From assembly GCF_037038585.1 (NCBI RefSeq), contig NC_092520.1:16251001-16315000 (forward strand): DNA of 64,000 nucleotides, written 5' to 3'. The notes beneath the pieces are model-generated. The model was not told where the DNA came from. It worked only from the letters and a program-made list of their open reading frames with translations, and made no database searches. This document shows positions 48,501 through 60,090 of the stretch, piece by piece (position 1 is the first letter of the stretch; the number at the start of each line of letters is the position of its first letter). A program made the translations under genes and the position numbers. Source of the stretch: Patagioenas fasciata (taxonomy: Eukaryota > Chordata > Aves > Columbiformes > Columbidae).

Positions 48501-51500
48501 CAATGCATATGTATTTCAATATACAGAGCCTTGGCCTACGTCTCTGGATGCAGGATGGAGCAGCTTCACACGCACAAGCAAAGTTGCACTTCAAAACAAA
48601 TTATTTTTTAAATGAGTCTACAGGAGGCAGCGGAAGCGAAATCACTGTGGTAACACTGAATGTGCAAAGGTCTGAAGTATGCTGCATCTTTTATAGTGAT
48701 TGCTGCATATTGGGAAACGCAGCTTCAGAGGCAGTAACCTCGTGAACTGCCGAGGCATGAATACCACTATTGTTTCCAAGTAAGAAAAATAGAGCTGCAG
48801 AAAACAGAAAAGCTCCTACACTCCTGGGTCGATGCCAAACTGTTGTATATTCTTTCAGAGGAAGATAACCTGCTCAATTTTGGATAAGTTCTCATAGTAG
48901 CTTGTTTTATGCTTACAACTAAGTGACCAAGTGAAGTAGGCAGAATTCTGGAGACCTACAGCATGTGTTTGACAAAGCTCAGACACAGACCAGGTTCACA
49001 GTTAGATATCCATTCAAAACTACTAGGAAGAGCTTAAAAGGTAGGATGAAAGTTAACCCTTTCTAAAATAAAATTAAGGAAGTAGTAAGGAAGTGGCAAG
49101 AAGCCCAGTATCAAACCCCAACATGTTGGTACTTTATTCCGACCCTTGTGTTTGCACTTCTCAACATGCAGATGGTGCTAGAAATGATGCTATACACTTA
49201 AGGCTTTGAAACATTTCATACTGAGACACACAGACTTTGTCTGTGTGAGCCTTTAGCTGGTAATTTAGTCTCCACTAATTGCCCGGGCCTGAAGAGGGTA
49301 CAGCACCTTGAATATCAGAACTGGTGGTCTTGTCCTTTTTAATTATGTGCCTTACTTTCAGAACAGGACAAAATCTGTCTCATGCCTACTTATGACATGA
49401 ATGTCTTCTAAAGTAATGAATTCTTAAAGCCTCGGAGGTTGGGGCTTCATTTTCCAGATGCTGTACAAGCATATTTTACTAGGTTTTCCTTTCTGTTGAA
49501 AACACGCTCTCATTCCTTTTGTGCATTAGCAATGCGGTGTTTCTTTAATTTCACATAGTGGAGGAACAAGAGAATCTTATTTTATCTCTTCTCTTAATAT
49601 TTTTTGATCCCAGTGATCTTTAGGACAGTCAGTGCCTTTCCAGCTGAAAATGGTCTCTCTCTGAGGAAATTACTCAACAGTCACAAAGGACCCTTTGCCC
49701 CTCCAAGGCCGCCATGTCCTCTGTCTCAGCAGCACCGTGATGTACTCAGTGTCCAGCTCCTGCTCCCAAGCCAGCTGTGCTCGCTGGCACTCTCAGTTTC
49801 TGGCCCAAGAATGTTTCTATTTGGATGCAAACACCTTTTGCATTATCACTAATACTGAACTTCAGACAGATAATAGGCCCAGATTGTTGTCTTAGAGATC
49901 CAGATGGCTTCCATTGCATGAACAGATTATCTGCTACCTGGGCTGGCTGGTACTGGGACAGATGGATTTCAGGTAGGTGCAGACACTGGCTGATCCTGAA
50001 TTAAACCAGGTCAGTATATTCTTTGTTTTCCAAGTCTGAGGTAAAGGTCCCTCTGAACGAGTGCACCAAGAAAGGAACAATTCTCCTTCCTACTCCACTA
50101 AAAAAAAGGAGTATCCAGTATGACATCTAGTGTGTGTTTCTTAGCCTGATTTTGGCATCTCCTTTATGCAATTTTTTTTTTTTTTTTATAAGAAAGTATC
50201 AGTCTGTCCACTCTACCCCAATAACTTTTCAATTGTTTTACTGATTTAACAGCAAATGGGTCAAAATTTGACAGCAAACTCCAGCCGCTGGAAACCCAGT
50301 CTTGTAACCTTTTCACTAAATAGCAATTCACATTCACTCAGCACTTCTTGTCTCTTCCTCCAGTCTCTCTTCCTCCACTCCTTCATTATGTGTATCCAAT
50401 GGGTATGGGTAGGTGGGTTAATATTCAATTTGTAGCTGCTAGCCAAAAAATACTAGCTGAACTCCTTATCAAAAGCTCATCACCCTTCTTCCTGTTTTCA
50501 CCATGTTTTTCCTCCTAATATTCTCTCATGAAAATATTCCAAATTTAACATAAAGTCTAAAGGAAACTTTTTTTTCAGTAGATTACTTTTAATTTCTTTA
50601 CTCCTGTAAGTGCTAAAAAGACAAAGGATTTTTAGTACAACTACAATTCTTCTTATTTCTCAAAATATTCTTAAGAAACACAGTATTGCACAGCAGAACG
50701 CTAAAGGAAAAGCCCAGCTTCTCTCAGGCTGCAGTTTTACTACCATTTGGCAGTGGGATTAACCTCAGCAGCCCCCACTCCTGTCACTGAATCCTGTGTC
50801 TGCTACAAATGTTTGTGCCATCATTGTTGAAGCAGAGTTGATTTATGGCTTTTTCAGTTTTGCTGTAAACCACAGATCGGTTCCCCATGAGCTGCACTGG
50901 GAACTCGGGCACAGAGCTCAGATTACTGGTTTTGCTTCTGCAATTAGGGCCTTGTTTTGCATTTGGCAACATAAGACTTACTCTCCTTTTCACATGCGGG
51001 TTTTGAAACTTAGTGAATTCCCATATGCTTACGTGCCATTTGAAACTGTGTGTAGGTACTTTGGGAAACTTCACCTCGTATCTAAAACCTCTGAATAGGC
51101 GATTTAATTTCTGAAGTAGTTAGCGTTTTAAATGAAACGCTTCATCATGGCAATGTCCAGTTCCTCGGTCAAGTGTGATAACAGTCACATGTAGCATAAT
51201 CCACAAACAGCTTGTATCTTCCTGAACCTAATAGTAGTCTTAGTAGTAAACCTCCAGTATCATTCTCAGGAAATTAAACAGTGTCACATCTGATTCTCTT
51301 TCAATGGAACAAGCACTGACATAAAAGAATCCTCAAGAACGTGAGTAGCAACAGCTAGTTCTACTCACACTAAAGACCTTAGGAAGGATCTAAAATTTGC
51401 AGAGGGATGATGGGGAATAAATGAGGGAAAGAAGATCTAGAGAAATTTTCCTACTGTGACAGCAGGAAGTAACTCAGAGTCAAAGCAGACAACCTGATAC

Positions 51501-54500
51501 TTAGAAAGACAACTCCTTTGGAATAACCAGGAATGTGGAGCTTTCAATGTATAGAATTTGATGCAGCTGAATAGCAGCCTTTTGATTTCCTTGATATGTA
51601 GGTGGTCCTCTTCCCACCTAAATATGGCTTATTTTAGTCCAATCATCTCTGCTTTGGCATTCTTCACATTCCTATCTCCTGCTGAATGTAATGTTTATTA
51701 TATCATCAGGAGAACAAAATTGTCTTCCTAGAAGCAGATAATAAAAAATAGAAAAGTGAGCAAATTCTCGAATCTAAAAAGGGAATTGCACTCGACATTT
51801 ACCAAGATCTTCCTGCAACTCATTCCAACTCTTTTTTATTCTCCAAGTAAATAACAATGAGTTTCTGATTGACTTAAAAACCTCAGCTTACTTAGTGTGG
51901 TTTTGATATGTTCTTGAAACTATTTATGGCTATGGGAGAATTTATCTGAGCACTGAATGTGAGAAAAGAAAACCCACAAGTGATCTAGGTAAACTTTAAC
52001 ATTTGTACTTGTGATCCTTTGTGTAGGAGGGTGTGGAAAACAAAACTCTGCCTGGGTGCAGAGGGAATGGAAACTTTCCAGATTGTGAATATACTGACCT
52101 TCAGTAAGGGAGCAGCAAGATGTATGCTCTGGGTTTGGTGTTTTTTTCTTTTTCCCTATTTATTAATTTATTTTTTTTAATTTTTTCCTGAACATTTTAG
52201 GTTATTACAATGGATGCCTTTTATGTCTAGATGTGATAGTTATCCCTTGTGAGCTTTTTACCCTGTTTTTTTTTTCTATATGCCCAAATGCAATTTTAAG
52301 AGTTTAATTTAAAAAAACCGCAGAAGAAGCAATAGTTATTGCTGGTCTAGAGGTAGGTGCCCTGCTGCTGTGTTTAGTCAAAACAAAGTGGGCAGTTTGC
52401 ATCCACCTAGATTATCAAAACATGGTTTGCCTGATCTCAAGTTTACAAGATGTCAGAACTACTCTTCTCTTGGGACTTGACTTCATTTATAAATTAAATA
52501 GATAGTAAAAATTTGTCTACAGTCCATATTTTCTGTCTCAAGCTGGCTTTTCCTAAGTTTTCGTTAGCATCTTTTTCTTTCCCTATTTCTCTCAATATTA
52601 TCCTCCTCTTATGTCCTGAAGGAGTCGATGAGCCATATTTTCCAAATAGAATTTGGTCAGTGTTTTTTTGTGGAATGCTAATTGCCATTTTAGATCAGTT
52701 TAACAGACAAAACCTACCTCTTTACTGCTGGAAAGGGGGTTGATGCTCGCAATGAAGCTAATGCTCCTAAGTTCCAGGCAAGTAGATCGTGTTCCATGGA
52801 GGCATTTGATACCTTTGGGAAGCTGAAAAATCTGGGCACTAGCCAGTGATAACCATTTTTATTTTTTAATACAGGTTTTATAGGTGAGTTTAGATTTGTA
52901 GGAGAGAGGATACAGGGTTCTCCTTCCATCTCTCAGTTCACTAGCCAAGTTGCGTTGCTACCTGATGAAGCTTTGTGAGGCCTTGCAGAAATGCCTTGTT
53001 TCTCACTCCCAAAAGCATCTTGGAACTAAGATAGTTTCTATTATTCCTATACATCAACAGCCAGACAGGCTATAGATACAGCTGAAGTAACACATTTCAT
53101 GTTCTAGGGAATACTTTTTCTTCACCTAACCTAATCTTTGTCCCTGAAATACAACTACAGGTTATGTTCTTGGCTAGGATTTAAGACAGAGCAGTACTAC
53201 TGAAACTGCAGAATATGTTGTATCTTTTCCTTGGTAGCACTGATGTGATGAATTTGCTATTTTGAGCTGGTTTTATCTCAAAAAAAAATCTAACATAAAA
53301 GTTATGGTTAATATTTGTGCATCTCAGGTTGTTAAAGTTGTATGCACGTAATTAGTTAGGTTGAAATAAAAAGTGAGGTATTCTGACAGTCACTTATGGT
53401 GGTGAGTAACTAGGTAACAGTATATTTATGTCAGAGAAGTACAGTAGCAATGGAAAGGCAAGTAACAGTGCTTTGTCTCCACCTCTACACTTCATGGATG
53501 TTTAGGAGCGTGTTACAGAGGCACTATTAAAGCCAGATGTTTTAATTTCGTGGAAGACAGTAAATGAGAGAAGGCATCAGAGAAGGATGACAGCATGGGG
53601 AGACTGATATTCATCAGGCCTCTGGGAGAAGACTTCTGGGCACGCAGTCACATCAGCTACGTCAAAGACTGTGGATGTTGGTGTTGATAATGCCCTCACA
53701 CTGCAGATCGCTCCACCTCCAGAAATCTGCTCTATTGCTTTTGCTGTTTCAGTCAACACTGCCAATAGGTTTATTTTTGTAAGCACTGGTAATGTGGCAG
53801 CCACACTTTTATGAGCACTTTGACCCCCATGATTAGATGGGACTCCTTAAGAAAGCAGTTTCCCTGGGTTGAGGACAGATTTATCTGAATGCAGCCTCTC
53901 CCCGCCTCTCCAGAGAGAGGGTCTGCAAACTAGAGTGCCTTGTTTCAGTTTATCGGTCCTACTGTTTTTTAGGTCAAGACTGTGATCCTGGAAGCTTGCT
54001 GCAGCAGGTGTAAGAACTGGAATAAGGAACAGTCCCACCGTGATGTGACACAGCCTGAGAACCAAAGCCAAAGCCTGTATTTAGCTAGGGTAGAACTTAA
54101 GCACCACTGCTGTCCTCTGCCTCTGGAGAATTACTTCGGTCTCAGGCAGAAGCCAGGCTCAGGATGCTGAAGATAGTGCCCTGTTCCTCAGGAATTTCCA
54201 TCCTAAGGAGAAACCTTTAGTTATGTTCTTCATGTCCTTTGGGGAAATGACTATCCACCATGGCAGCTAAGTAGGTGGGGAAAGTTCCCTCTTATCTCTT
54301 TCTCTGAAAAACAAAGGAGTTGCTGGGAATGGAGAACAGGAGGAGCTGCCACTATACTTGAAGAGAGGAAGCAAGCAGAAAGAGCCTGACAGCTCAGGGC
54401 AGCTACACCTCTTTTTCTGCTATTACAAATATTTTAGCCTGCTTTTTGTTCCTTCCCCTCCCTTCCTCCTCATTGTGACATGAGCTCTTGCCAAGCAGAA

Positions 54501-55699
54501 AGGGAGGGCCTGAAACTGCTGCCTTGAGGCCTGGGAGGGGAGGAAAGAGCAGTTTATACAGCCAGATTGGGAGGAGAAGGGTACAGAGGGGCAAAGGGCA
54601 GATCCATGGCTCGGGGTAGAATGGCACAAGGGAGGGAGCCATTCGGGCTGTGGAGAGTTAAGGAGGAACACTGGATTAATTAGCGCTGGGAGAACACAGG
54701 GTAAAAAGTCAAGAATCTGCTACAATAGATTCAATGAAACTTCAATTTGGGGAGCCCTGCTTGAAGTTCCCAAACTGGGAGCATCCCCACCTTACTCTGT
54801 GAAAGTAAATCTTTGAGCAGTTGCAATTAAAGCAACACAAACGTACATAGACAGAGCTCAGCTCCTTATGTGACATTAAACAGTTCCCTGTATCAAATAA
54901 AACCCTAAACGCCACATCCCATTACTCTTTTGATAAAGTATTTCGAGAGCTGACTCAATTTATGAACTTGTAGCCTTGTGTTCTTCATGTCAGCAGCTTC
55001 CATAGATGACACATCAGTGATGTGATAACCATTTTAAACTTTTAAAAAATATTTTTAACCTTTTTTTTTTTGTGCAACTGCCGAAACAGCAAACATTTCT
55101 GTATCTATGATTATGCCAAGTTAAATATTGTTACAGTAGTAGCTATAGTATACTAGCTGTCACAGCAGCTAGATGCTTGAGATTTGTCAGTATTGTTATA
55201 TATGATAAATGTCATCCCATATGACAGGAAATTCAAAACAGTTTTAGAAAAGAATGAGTCTATTGCAAATTCATCTTACTGGAACTGTCACAGAAAATTA
55301 CCCACTAGTGTCATAATGCTCTGTTCAGTTACACTTCCTTTATTTTTACTCTTCAGTTCTCAGTTGTGCACATACTCTACTACCATTCTGTCATCACAAA
55401 ATGGGGCTTTTTTGTAAATCTTCTATCTGCTGTTTCCTTATAGAAAATGCCAGACCATGACTGGGAGATTTTGAGCTTGGGTCACTGCTCTGGTACCTGC
55501 TGTGGAAGTTTTTTCAGGTTTCTGTATGCAGACATACTGTCTTAAGCCCCTCCGGTGGAAATTTATATTCTATTTTACCTCCCTCCTGTTCTTCCCCTGT
55601 GACTTTAATGACTTCGGTATTTCATCAGCTATGTTTCCCCTCTTGCAGTCTGCAGAGCTGCCTATATTAGGAGATGTGGCCAAGCAACCGTATTTTACC
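45562..55699. other. Intergenic upstream of the cIAP gene, no gene seen
   Basis: No exon, RNA gene or mobile element was recognised. A 194-codon plus-strand open frame at 45833-46417 has no family resemblance and no supporting splice or promoter signal. A long T run lies near 50172-50187. Two copies of the TEAD-type motif ACATTCCT occur at 51529-51536 (minus) and 51666-51673 (plus). Confidence 0.55.
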
Positions 55700-55931
55700 C
55701 TGGTACCGAGGAGAAAAGGTAGAACCGCGGGGTTTGCAGCAAGGCCCCTGCTCGCCGCCCGCTCAGGACACGCCTGCAGGAGCGGCTGCGGCCGATGGCG
55801 GGGTGCACAGCGCCGCCGAGCTCACACAGCCAGAGAAGGGCCGTGCTGCGGCAGCCGTGCGGCTCCTGTCAGCGCCGGGTCCCGCAGGCCCCTCCGGCCG
55901 TTCCCCGTCCCGCCGGCGCGGAGCAGGGGCT

Positions 55932-55941
55932 GGAAATCCCC
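55932..55941 (-). promoter_or_regulatory. Candidate NF-kB site (distal)
   Basis: GGAAATCCCC on the + strand is GGGGATTTCC on the - strand, a full match to GGGRNWYYCC. It lies about 0.45 kb upstream of the TATA box. Confidence 0.45.
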
Positions 55942-56224
55942 GCCGGGCCGTTCCCCGGAGAAGCGCGCTCATCTGGCGGGTTTCCCCGGCCGGCAGGAAA
56001 GTACCGAACGTCCCCGCTGCCGCCGAGGCCGCGGCCGTGCTCACCCCGCAGCGCAGCTGCCGGAACGAGCGAGGGGGCGGCCAGGCCGCAGAGAGGAGGC
56101 GCTGGGGCCGAGGGGTACAAGCAGCCCACGGGAACGCTCCTCCCGCCACATGAAGGCGCTCAGTCAGGAGGGGCCGGGACGGCCCGGCCGGCAGCCCCCC
56201 CTCCCCGCGGGACAGGCGCAGCAC

Positions 56225-56234
56225 GGGAAGCCCC
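56225..56234 (+). promoter_or_regulatory. Weak NF-kB-like decamer
   Basis: GGGAAGCCCC fits the loose form GGGRNNYYCC but not the stricter one. It is listed because it lies in the same cluster. Confidence 0.25.
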
Positions 56235-56271
56235 GCCTGCACCGCCAGGCCGCACATGCGCCCGGGGCGCC

Positions 56272-56281
56272 GGGGCTTTCC
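56272..56281 (+). promoter_or_regulatory. Candidate NF-kB site (proximal 1)
   Basis: GGGGCTTTCC is a full match to GGGRNWYYCC. It lies about 97 bases upstream of the TATA box. NF-kB/Rel control of this gene is established in birds (ch-IAP1 is induced by the Rel oncoprotein) and for the human BIRC3 promoter. Confidence 0.5.
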
Positions 56282-56299
56282 CGGTGCGGCGCCTCCCCC

Positions 56300-56309
56300 C
56301 GGAGTTTCC
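56300..56309 (+). promoter_or_regulatory. Candidate c-Rel/p65 site (proximal 2)
   Basis: CGGAGTTTCC matches the c-Rel/p65 form HGGARNYYCC. It is 19 bases after the previous site and directly before a GC box, about 69 bases upstream of the TATA box. Confidence 0.5.
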
Positions 56310-56368
56310 AGGGCGGGCGCCATACCAGCCAGAGGCATTTTCCCCCGCCGCCCCCCTGCCAAACACCG

Positions 56369-56376
56369 TATATAGG
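56369..56376 (+). promoter_or_regulatory. TATA box
   Basis: TATATAGG lies inside otherwise GC-rich DNA (CCGTATATAGGCGGGG). A start site about 30 bases downstream would fall near 56400. A TATA element within a CpG island suits an inducible gene. Confidence 0.65.
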
Positions 56377-56399
56377 CGGGGGTGCGCACCAGGCCCGCC

Positions 56400-56425
56400 C
56401 GCTGCGGGGGGCCCGACCGGAGGCC
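56400..56425 (+). other. BIRC2: Probable non-coding first exon of the cIAP gene
   Basis: The start is inferred from the TATA box and the end from a very good donor, GCC|GTGAGT, at 56426. The exon would be only about 26 bases, so a start upstream of the expected point or a different donor is possible. No transcript data support it. Confidence 0.4.
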
Positions 56426-59114
56426 GTGAGTACGGGGGTGCGGCGGGGGCCGGGCCGTGGCCTGCTGGGGCCCTGCCGGGAGGTGCTCCTGCGAGAGCCG
56501 CGTCGGGTCTCGGCGCACGGCTGAGGGGCCGGCGGGCGGGGATGCGCCGTGTCAGGCGGGAGCTGCACCTGTCACCGGCCTCGCGTCGCCGGCCAGTGGC
56601 TGGTGGGCTCGGCCGGTGGCAGGGGAGACCCGGGGGGCTGAGGGGCCTGTCCTGCCCCGCCCCGCCCCGGGCCTTGCCCTCCGCGCTGCAGGGGAGCGGG
56701 GCGGCCCTGCTGGGTCACGGAGCAGGGCCGGACAGCCCGCGGTGCTGTGGGGTGGAGTGAGGCCCCGCCGAGCCGGGCGGGGAGCGGGGGGGACGCGGGG
56801 CTGTCGCCGGGGGTGTGAGACCCGCACATTTCGGTGCTCGAGATCTGTAAACTTAGCGAAGGGTGCTCAGAAAGTAAACTTGTTTTGCCTGAGTTGTGAC
56901 ACAAGAGCTTTGAGTTTGCTATACTTTAAGTATCACTATTCTGGACTTAAAAAAAACTTCTTGATGTCGCTGCAGGATAATGGAAACAAAACCCCATGAG
57001 ATTCAGAGCAGTTAGGTGACTGGAAATCAAGGATACTCAGGGCTGTAGTGGATGATGATATTAGAAGAAGAGTGTTTGGCAGAAAATGACCACAGGATCT
57101 GAGGTTTAACTGATCCTAAATGTTTTAGGATTATCAGGGTTGCAGTTTGCTCTGATAATTGTAGCATTTGCTCTGACTTTCTCTAGTATGTCAACTGGCT
57201 TAACTCCTCAGAATGGCATGGTTCATGTATGTTGATAGCTTAGTCCCACCGTCTGTGTTGAAGGCGTGGGTTGCTGTAAGGTGTTCGTAACTCCTGTCTG
57301 CAGTGATTAAGAAGCTAGCAGTAGTAATAATAGTGTGACCCTATCAAGAACAAATCTTCTAAGAACTGTTGAGTAGGAAATGCTCTGCTGTTTTCCAGTA
57401 GCTGATTTTTCTAATGCTGTGTCATCATGGCAAGGATATCTGTTTTGAGTCTCTCCTAGAGGGACTTTTTAGGAACTGATACTGTAAAATAGAACGCTAT
57501 ATATATAAGTGTGAATAAATATAAGTTTATATATTTAAAAACTTTTGAACTTTGTCTTTTCCCTTACCTGGAATTTCTGATGAAGTTCATTTTTTGTTGG
57601 TGTCCTGTACTTCAAGTATTTAAGTCACTATAACAAAACAGGATCTCCATTGTTTGAAAACCTGCAGGCTTAAATCAATTTAAATGGATATAACTTCTTT
57701 AGTACAAGATCTTACCTTTAGTTATACAGCTTGTGGTCAAGCAGCCTGATTGATCCATCTGCCAAAAAAGTTCTGCTTGTAGATTAAACAGTTTTGCGTA
57801 TGTGTCAGTAACAGGGAGATTAAGTGTGTGAAATCCAGTCCATGTGACGGTATGTAAAGTTGACTCCCCAGAACTTTCTAGCTAACATTACAAAAAGCTT
57901 ACATTGCGATTTTAGTGTTTCAGTTTGTGCAGTTTCTGTTTGTATAGCTGTGACACGCACCTCATTTTGTATATTTTGAAACATTCCTGTCTTTCTTCCT
58001 TACAGGTTTTGTTCTGCCCAAAAGAATTAAATGATTGAAACTATAGATTCTTACAATTTCTTCTTGTGAACAGTCAGTATCAACATGGAGGCGTAGGCAC
58101 CTTAGAAGGGACTTCAGTCTGAACTCTGGGAGGTAGTTCTGTGCACGAATAAAGAAACTAAGGCTTCAAATTTTCTTTTTTTTTTTAATCTAAGGATTTT
58201 GTTTGCTTCTGTATGCCATAAACATGGCATACAGAAAAAACTTAATTCAACAGCATAAAACATTAGAATGTCCCGACAAAAGGAAATTAATTTATGTTAA
58301 ATTTAATAACTCTATACTTGTAACTAAGGCACCAGGTTAAAATGGAAATGCTCTGTTCAGTCTGTGCTGACAATGTTATAGACAAAAAAGCCTGGGGCCA
58401 TTCCAGTCTTGTTAATTAAGACAGTTCCTCCTTGTCAGAGACAGTGTATTTGTTTATAGGTCAATACTCAGTGTATGTGGAGTTGAGTAGACACTAACTT
58501 CTTTGGTCTTTACAATTATTACAACAGTATGTAGAAGTTGAGTGTGTTTTTGGAAGTCTAGTAGTAGCAAGTATATCAGTTCAGTAATGTTAGTTCAGAG
58601 GCTCTTTTTTTAAAATGCCTTTTGAGCTTGATAAACCATTATTTTCAGCCTCCTACTGAGGTTTGCAAACTAAAATCTTTACATGTGTATAAGCTGCATA
58701 TTTGTCAGTTGTCTAGGGTGAAATAGTTCTTAAATCACTTAACATATATTCTGGTTAAAAATGATGTGGTTTTAGTTGCCCCCCATTTTAGTTTCTTTAT
58801 TGACAAAGGATTTTGATAAGCCCATTTGAGATTTTTCCCCTCTGGATCCCACCTCCACTAGCCTGTCAAATTGCTGCTGCTCTCCCAGATGTACAGTACA
58901 AGGAAAAGCATGTGATGCCAATATGATTCAAGGCAAAGTCCTTTTTTACATACTTCCTTCAATTGTAAAACTGGGATGGGGCAGCTTTTGTCGTGAAAGC
59001 AGTTGCGCAAACTAAAGTACAAGAACTTCTCAAATGTTTAAAGGCTGTTGATCCTGAGGCTGATTCTATTCACATATGAATTCAAAGTTGCACATTAAAG
59101 TATTTCATTTTCAG
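56426..59114 (+). other. BIRC2: cIAP intron 1 (inferred)
   Basis: Its first 400 bases are the end of the CpG island; the rest is AT-rich. A perfect 13-base inverted repeat with a 4-base loop lies at 58207-58236. A TEAD-type ACATTCCT is at 57981-57988. No mobile element was recognised. An acceptor-like TTCCTTACAG near 58005 could mark an extra 5' UTR exon. Confidence 0.5.
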
Positions 59115-59216
59115 GTTCTTACTTTTGTACAGGCAGGGGTTATTCCAAATTGCCTTTAATGCACACAACTACCTCCCAGAGGAAGACTTGTCCCATTCTT
59201 CCAAAAGTAGTCCATT
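59115..59216 (+). other. BIRC2: cIAP 5' UTR part of exon 2
   Basis: Two acceptors are possible: TTTCATTTTCAG ending at 59114 and TTTTGTACAG ending at 59132. An in-frame stop TAG at 59208-59210 shows that the main coding frame cannot extend further upstream. An upstream ATG is at 59159. Confidence 0.55.
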
Positions 59217-59251
59217 ATGAACATAATGGAGAACAGCCCTTTCTTGGCTAG
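59159..59251 (+). promoter_or_regulatory. Upstream ORF overlapping the cIAP start codon
   Basis: ATG at 59159 opens a 30-codon frame (MHTTTSQRKTCPILPK...) ending at TAG 59249-59251, 35 bases past the main ATG and in another frame. Its Kozak context is poor (T at -3, C at +4), so leaky scanning would allow some main-frame initiation. A repressive upstream ORF is known in human BIRC2 mRNA. Whether this one is homologous is not known. Confidence 0.5.
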
Positions 59252-60090
59252 CATCATGAAGCAGAGTGCTTTCTGTGGTGAGCTGAAGTATGATTTATCC
59301 TGTGAACTCTACAGAATGTCGACATTTTCTGCTTTCCCTGTTAACGTGCCAGTGTCAGAACGGAGTCTTGCCCGGGCTGGGTTTTATTACACTGGTGTGC
59401 AAGATAAAGTGAAGTGCTTCAGTTGTGGCTTAACATTGGACACCTGGCAACCAGGAGATAATGCTATGGAAAAACATAAACAGCTGTATCCTAGCTGCAC
59501 TTTTGTTCAAAACATGCTTTCAGTTAACAACCTTGGACTGTCCTCTCATTCAGCCTTTTCACCTCTGGTCGCAAACAGTCTCTCACCATCTCTGCGTTCC
59601 GTAACACTTCCTCCAAGTTTAGATCAAGTTGGTTACTTCAGTGGCTCGTATTCCAGTTTTCCTCAAGACCCAGTAACTACTAGGGCAGTTGAAGACCTTT
59701 CATTCTTGAGACCTAAACTTCACAATCCTTCTATGGGTACAGAAGATGCTAGACTACGCACTTTTCACTCGTGGCCACTGACATTTCTGTCACCCACTGA
59801 TCTGGCAAAGGCTGGACTTTATTACTTGGGGACAGCAGACAAAGTTGCTTGTTTCACCTGTGGTGGTCAGCTGAGTAACTGGGAACCAAAAGACAATGCT
59901 GTGTCAGAGCATCGGAGACACTTTCCTAACTGCGCTTTTGTGGAAAACCTTACCCGTGACCAACCATGTTTCAATGTCTCAAATGTGAGCATGCAAACCC
60001 ATGAAGCACGTGTTAAAACATTCATAAATTGGCCAACTAGAATTCCAGTTCAGCCTGAACAGCTTGCAGATGCTGGCTTTTACTACGTAG
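59217..60090 (+). CDS. BIRC2: cIAP coding exon 2: start codon, BIR1, BIR2 and first half of BIR3
   Basis: The frame opens at ATG 59217 (A at -3) and codes MNIMENSPFL onward for 291 codons plus one base, up to the donor TACTACGTAG|GTAAG. BIR1 spans about residues 30-100 with zinc ligands C67, C70, H87, C94. BIR2 spans about 178-245 with C212, C215, H232, C239. BIR3 starts near 262. All follow C-x2-C-x16-H-x6-C. A second ATG at codon 4 has a stronger context. Continuing past 60090 only reads intron to a stop at 60158. The segment between BIR1 and BIR2 is Ser-rich and variable, as usual. Identity is very secure. Confidence 0.95.

Larger units (their letters stand above)
55700..56830 (+). promoter_or_regulatory. 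BIRC2: CpG-island promoter of the cIAP gene
   Basis: The composition changes sharply from AT-rich to very GC- and CpG-rich at about 55,715 and back at about 56,830. The island lies 2.4 kb upstream of the cIAP start codon and is the only one in the window. It contains GC boxes (for example GGGCGGG at 56311), NF-kB-like decamers and a TATA box at 56369. Overlapping open frames of 250-340 codons on both strands here reflect a lack of AT-rich stop codons, not genes. Confidence 0.8.

Noticed and set aside
55502..56760. Long overlapping open frames in the CpG island (340 and 321 codons on +, 251 on -)
   Set aside because: All three cover the same GC-rich DNA in different frames and are Pro/Arg/Gly/Ala-rich with no domain. 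Stop codons are simply rare at this composition.
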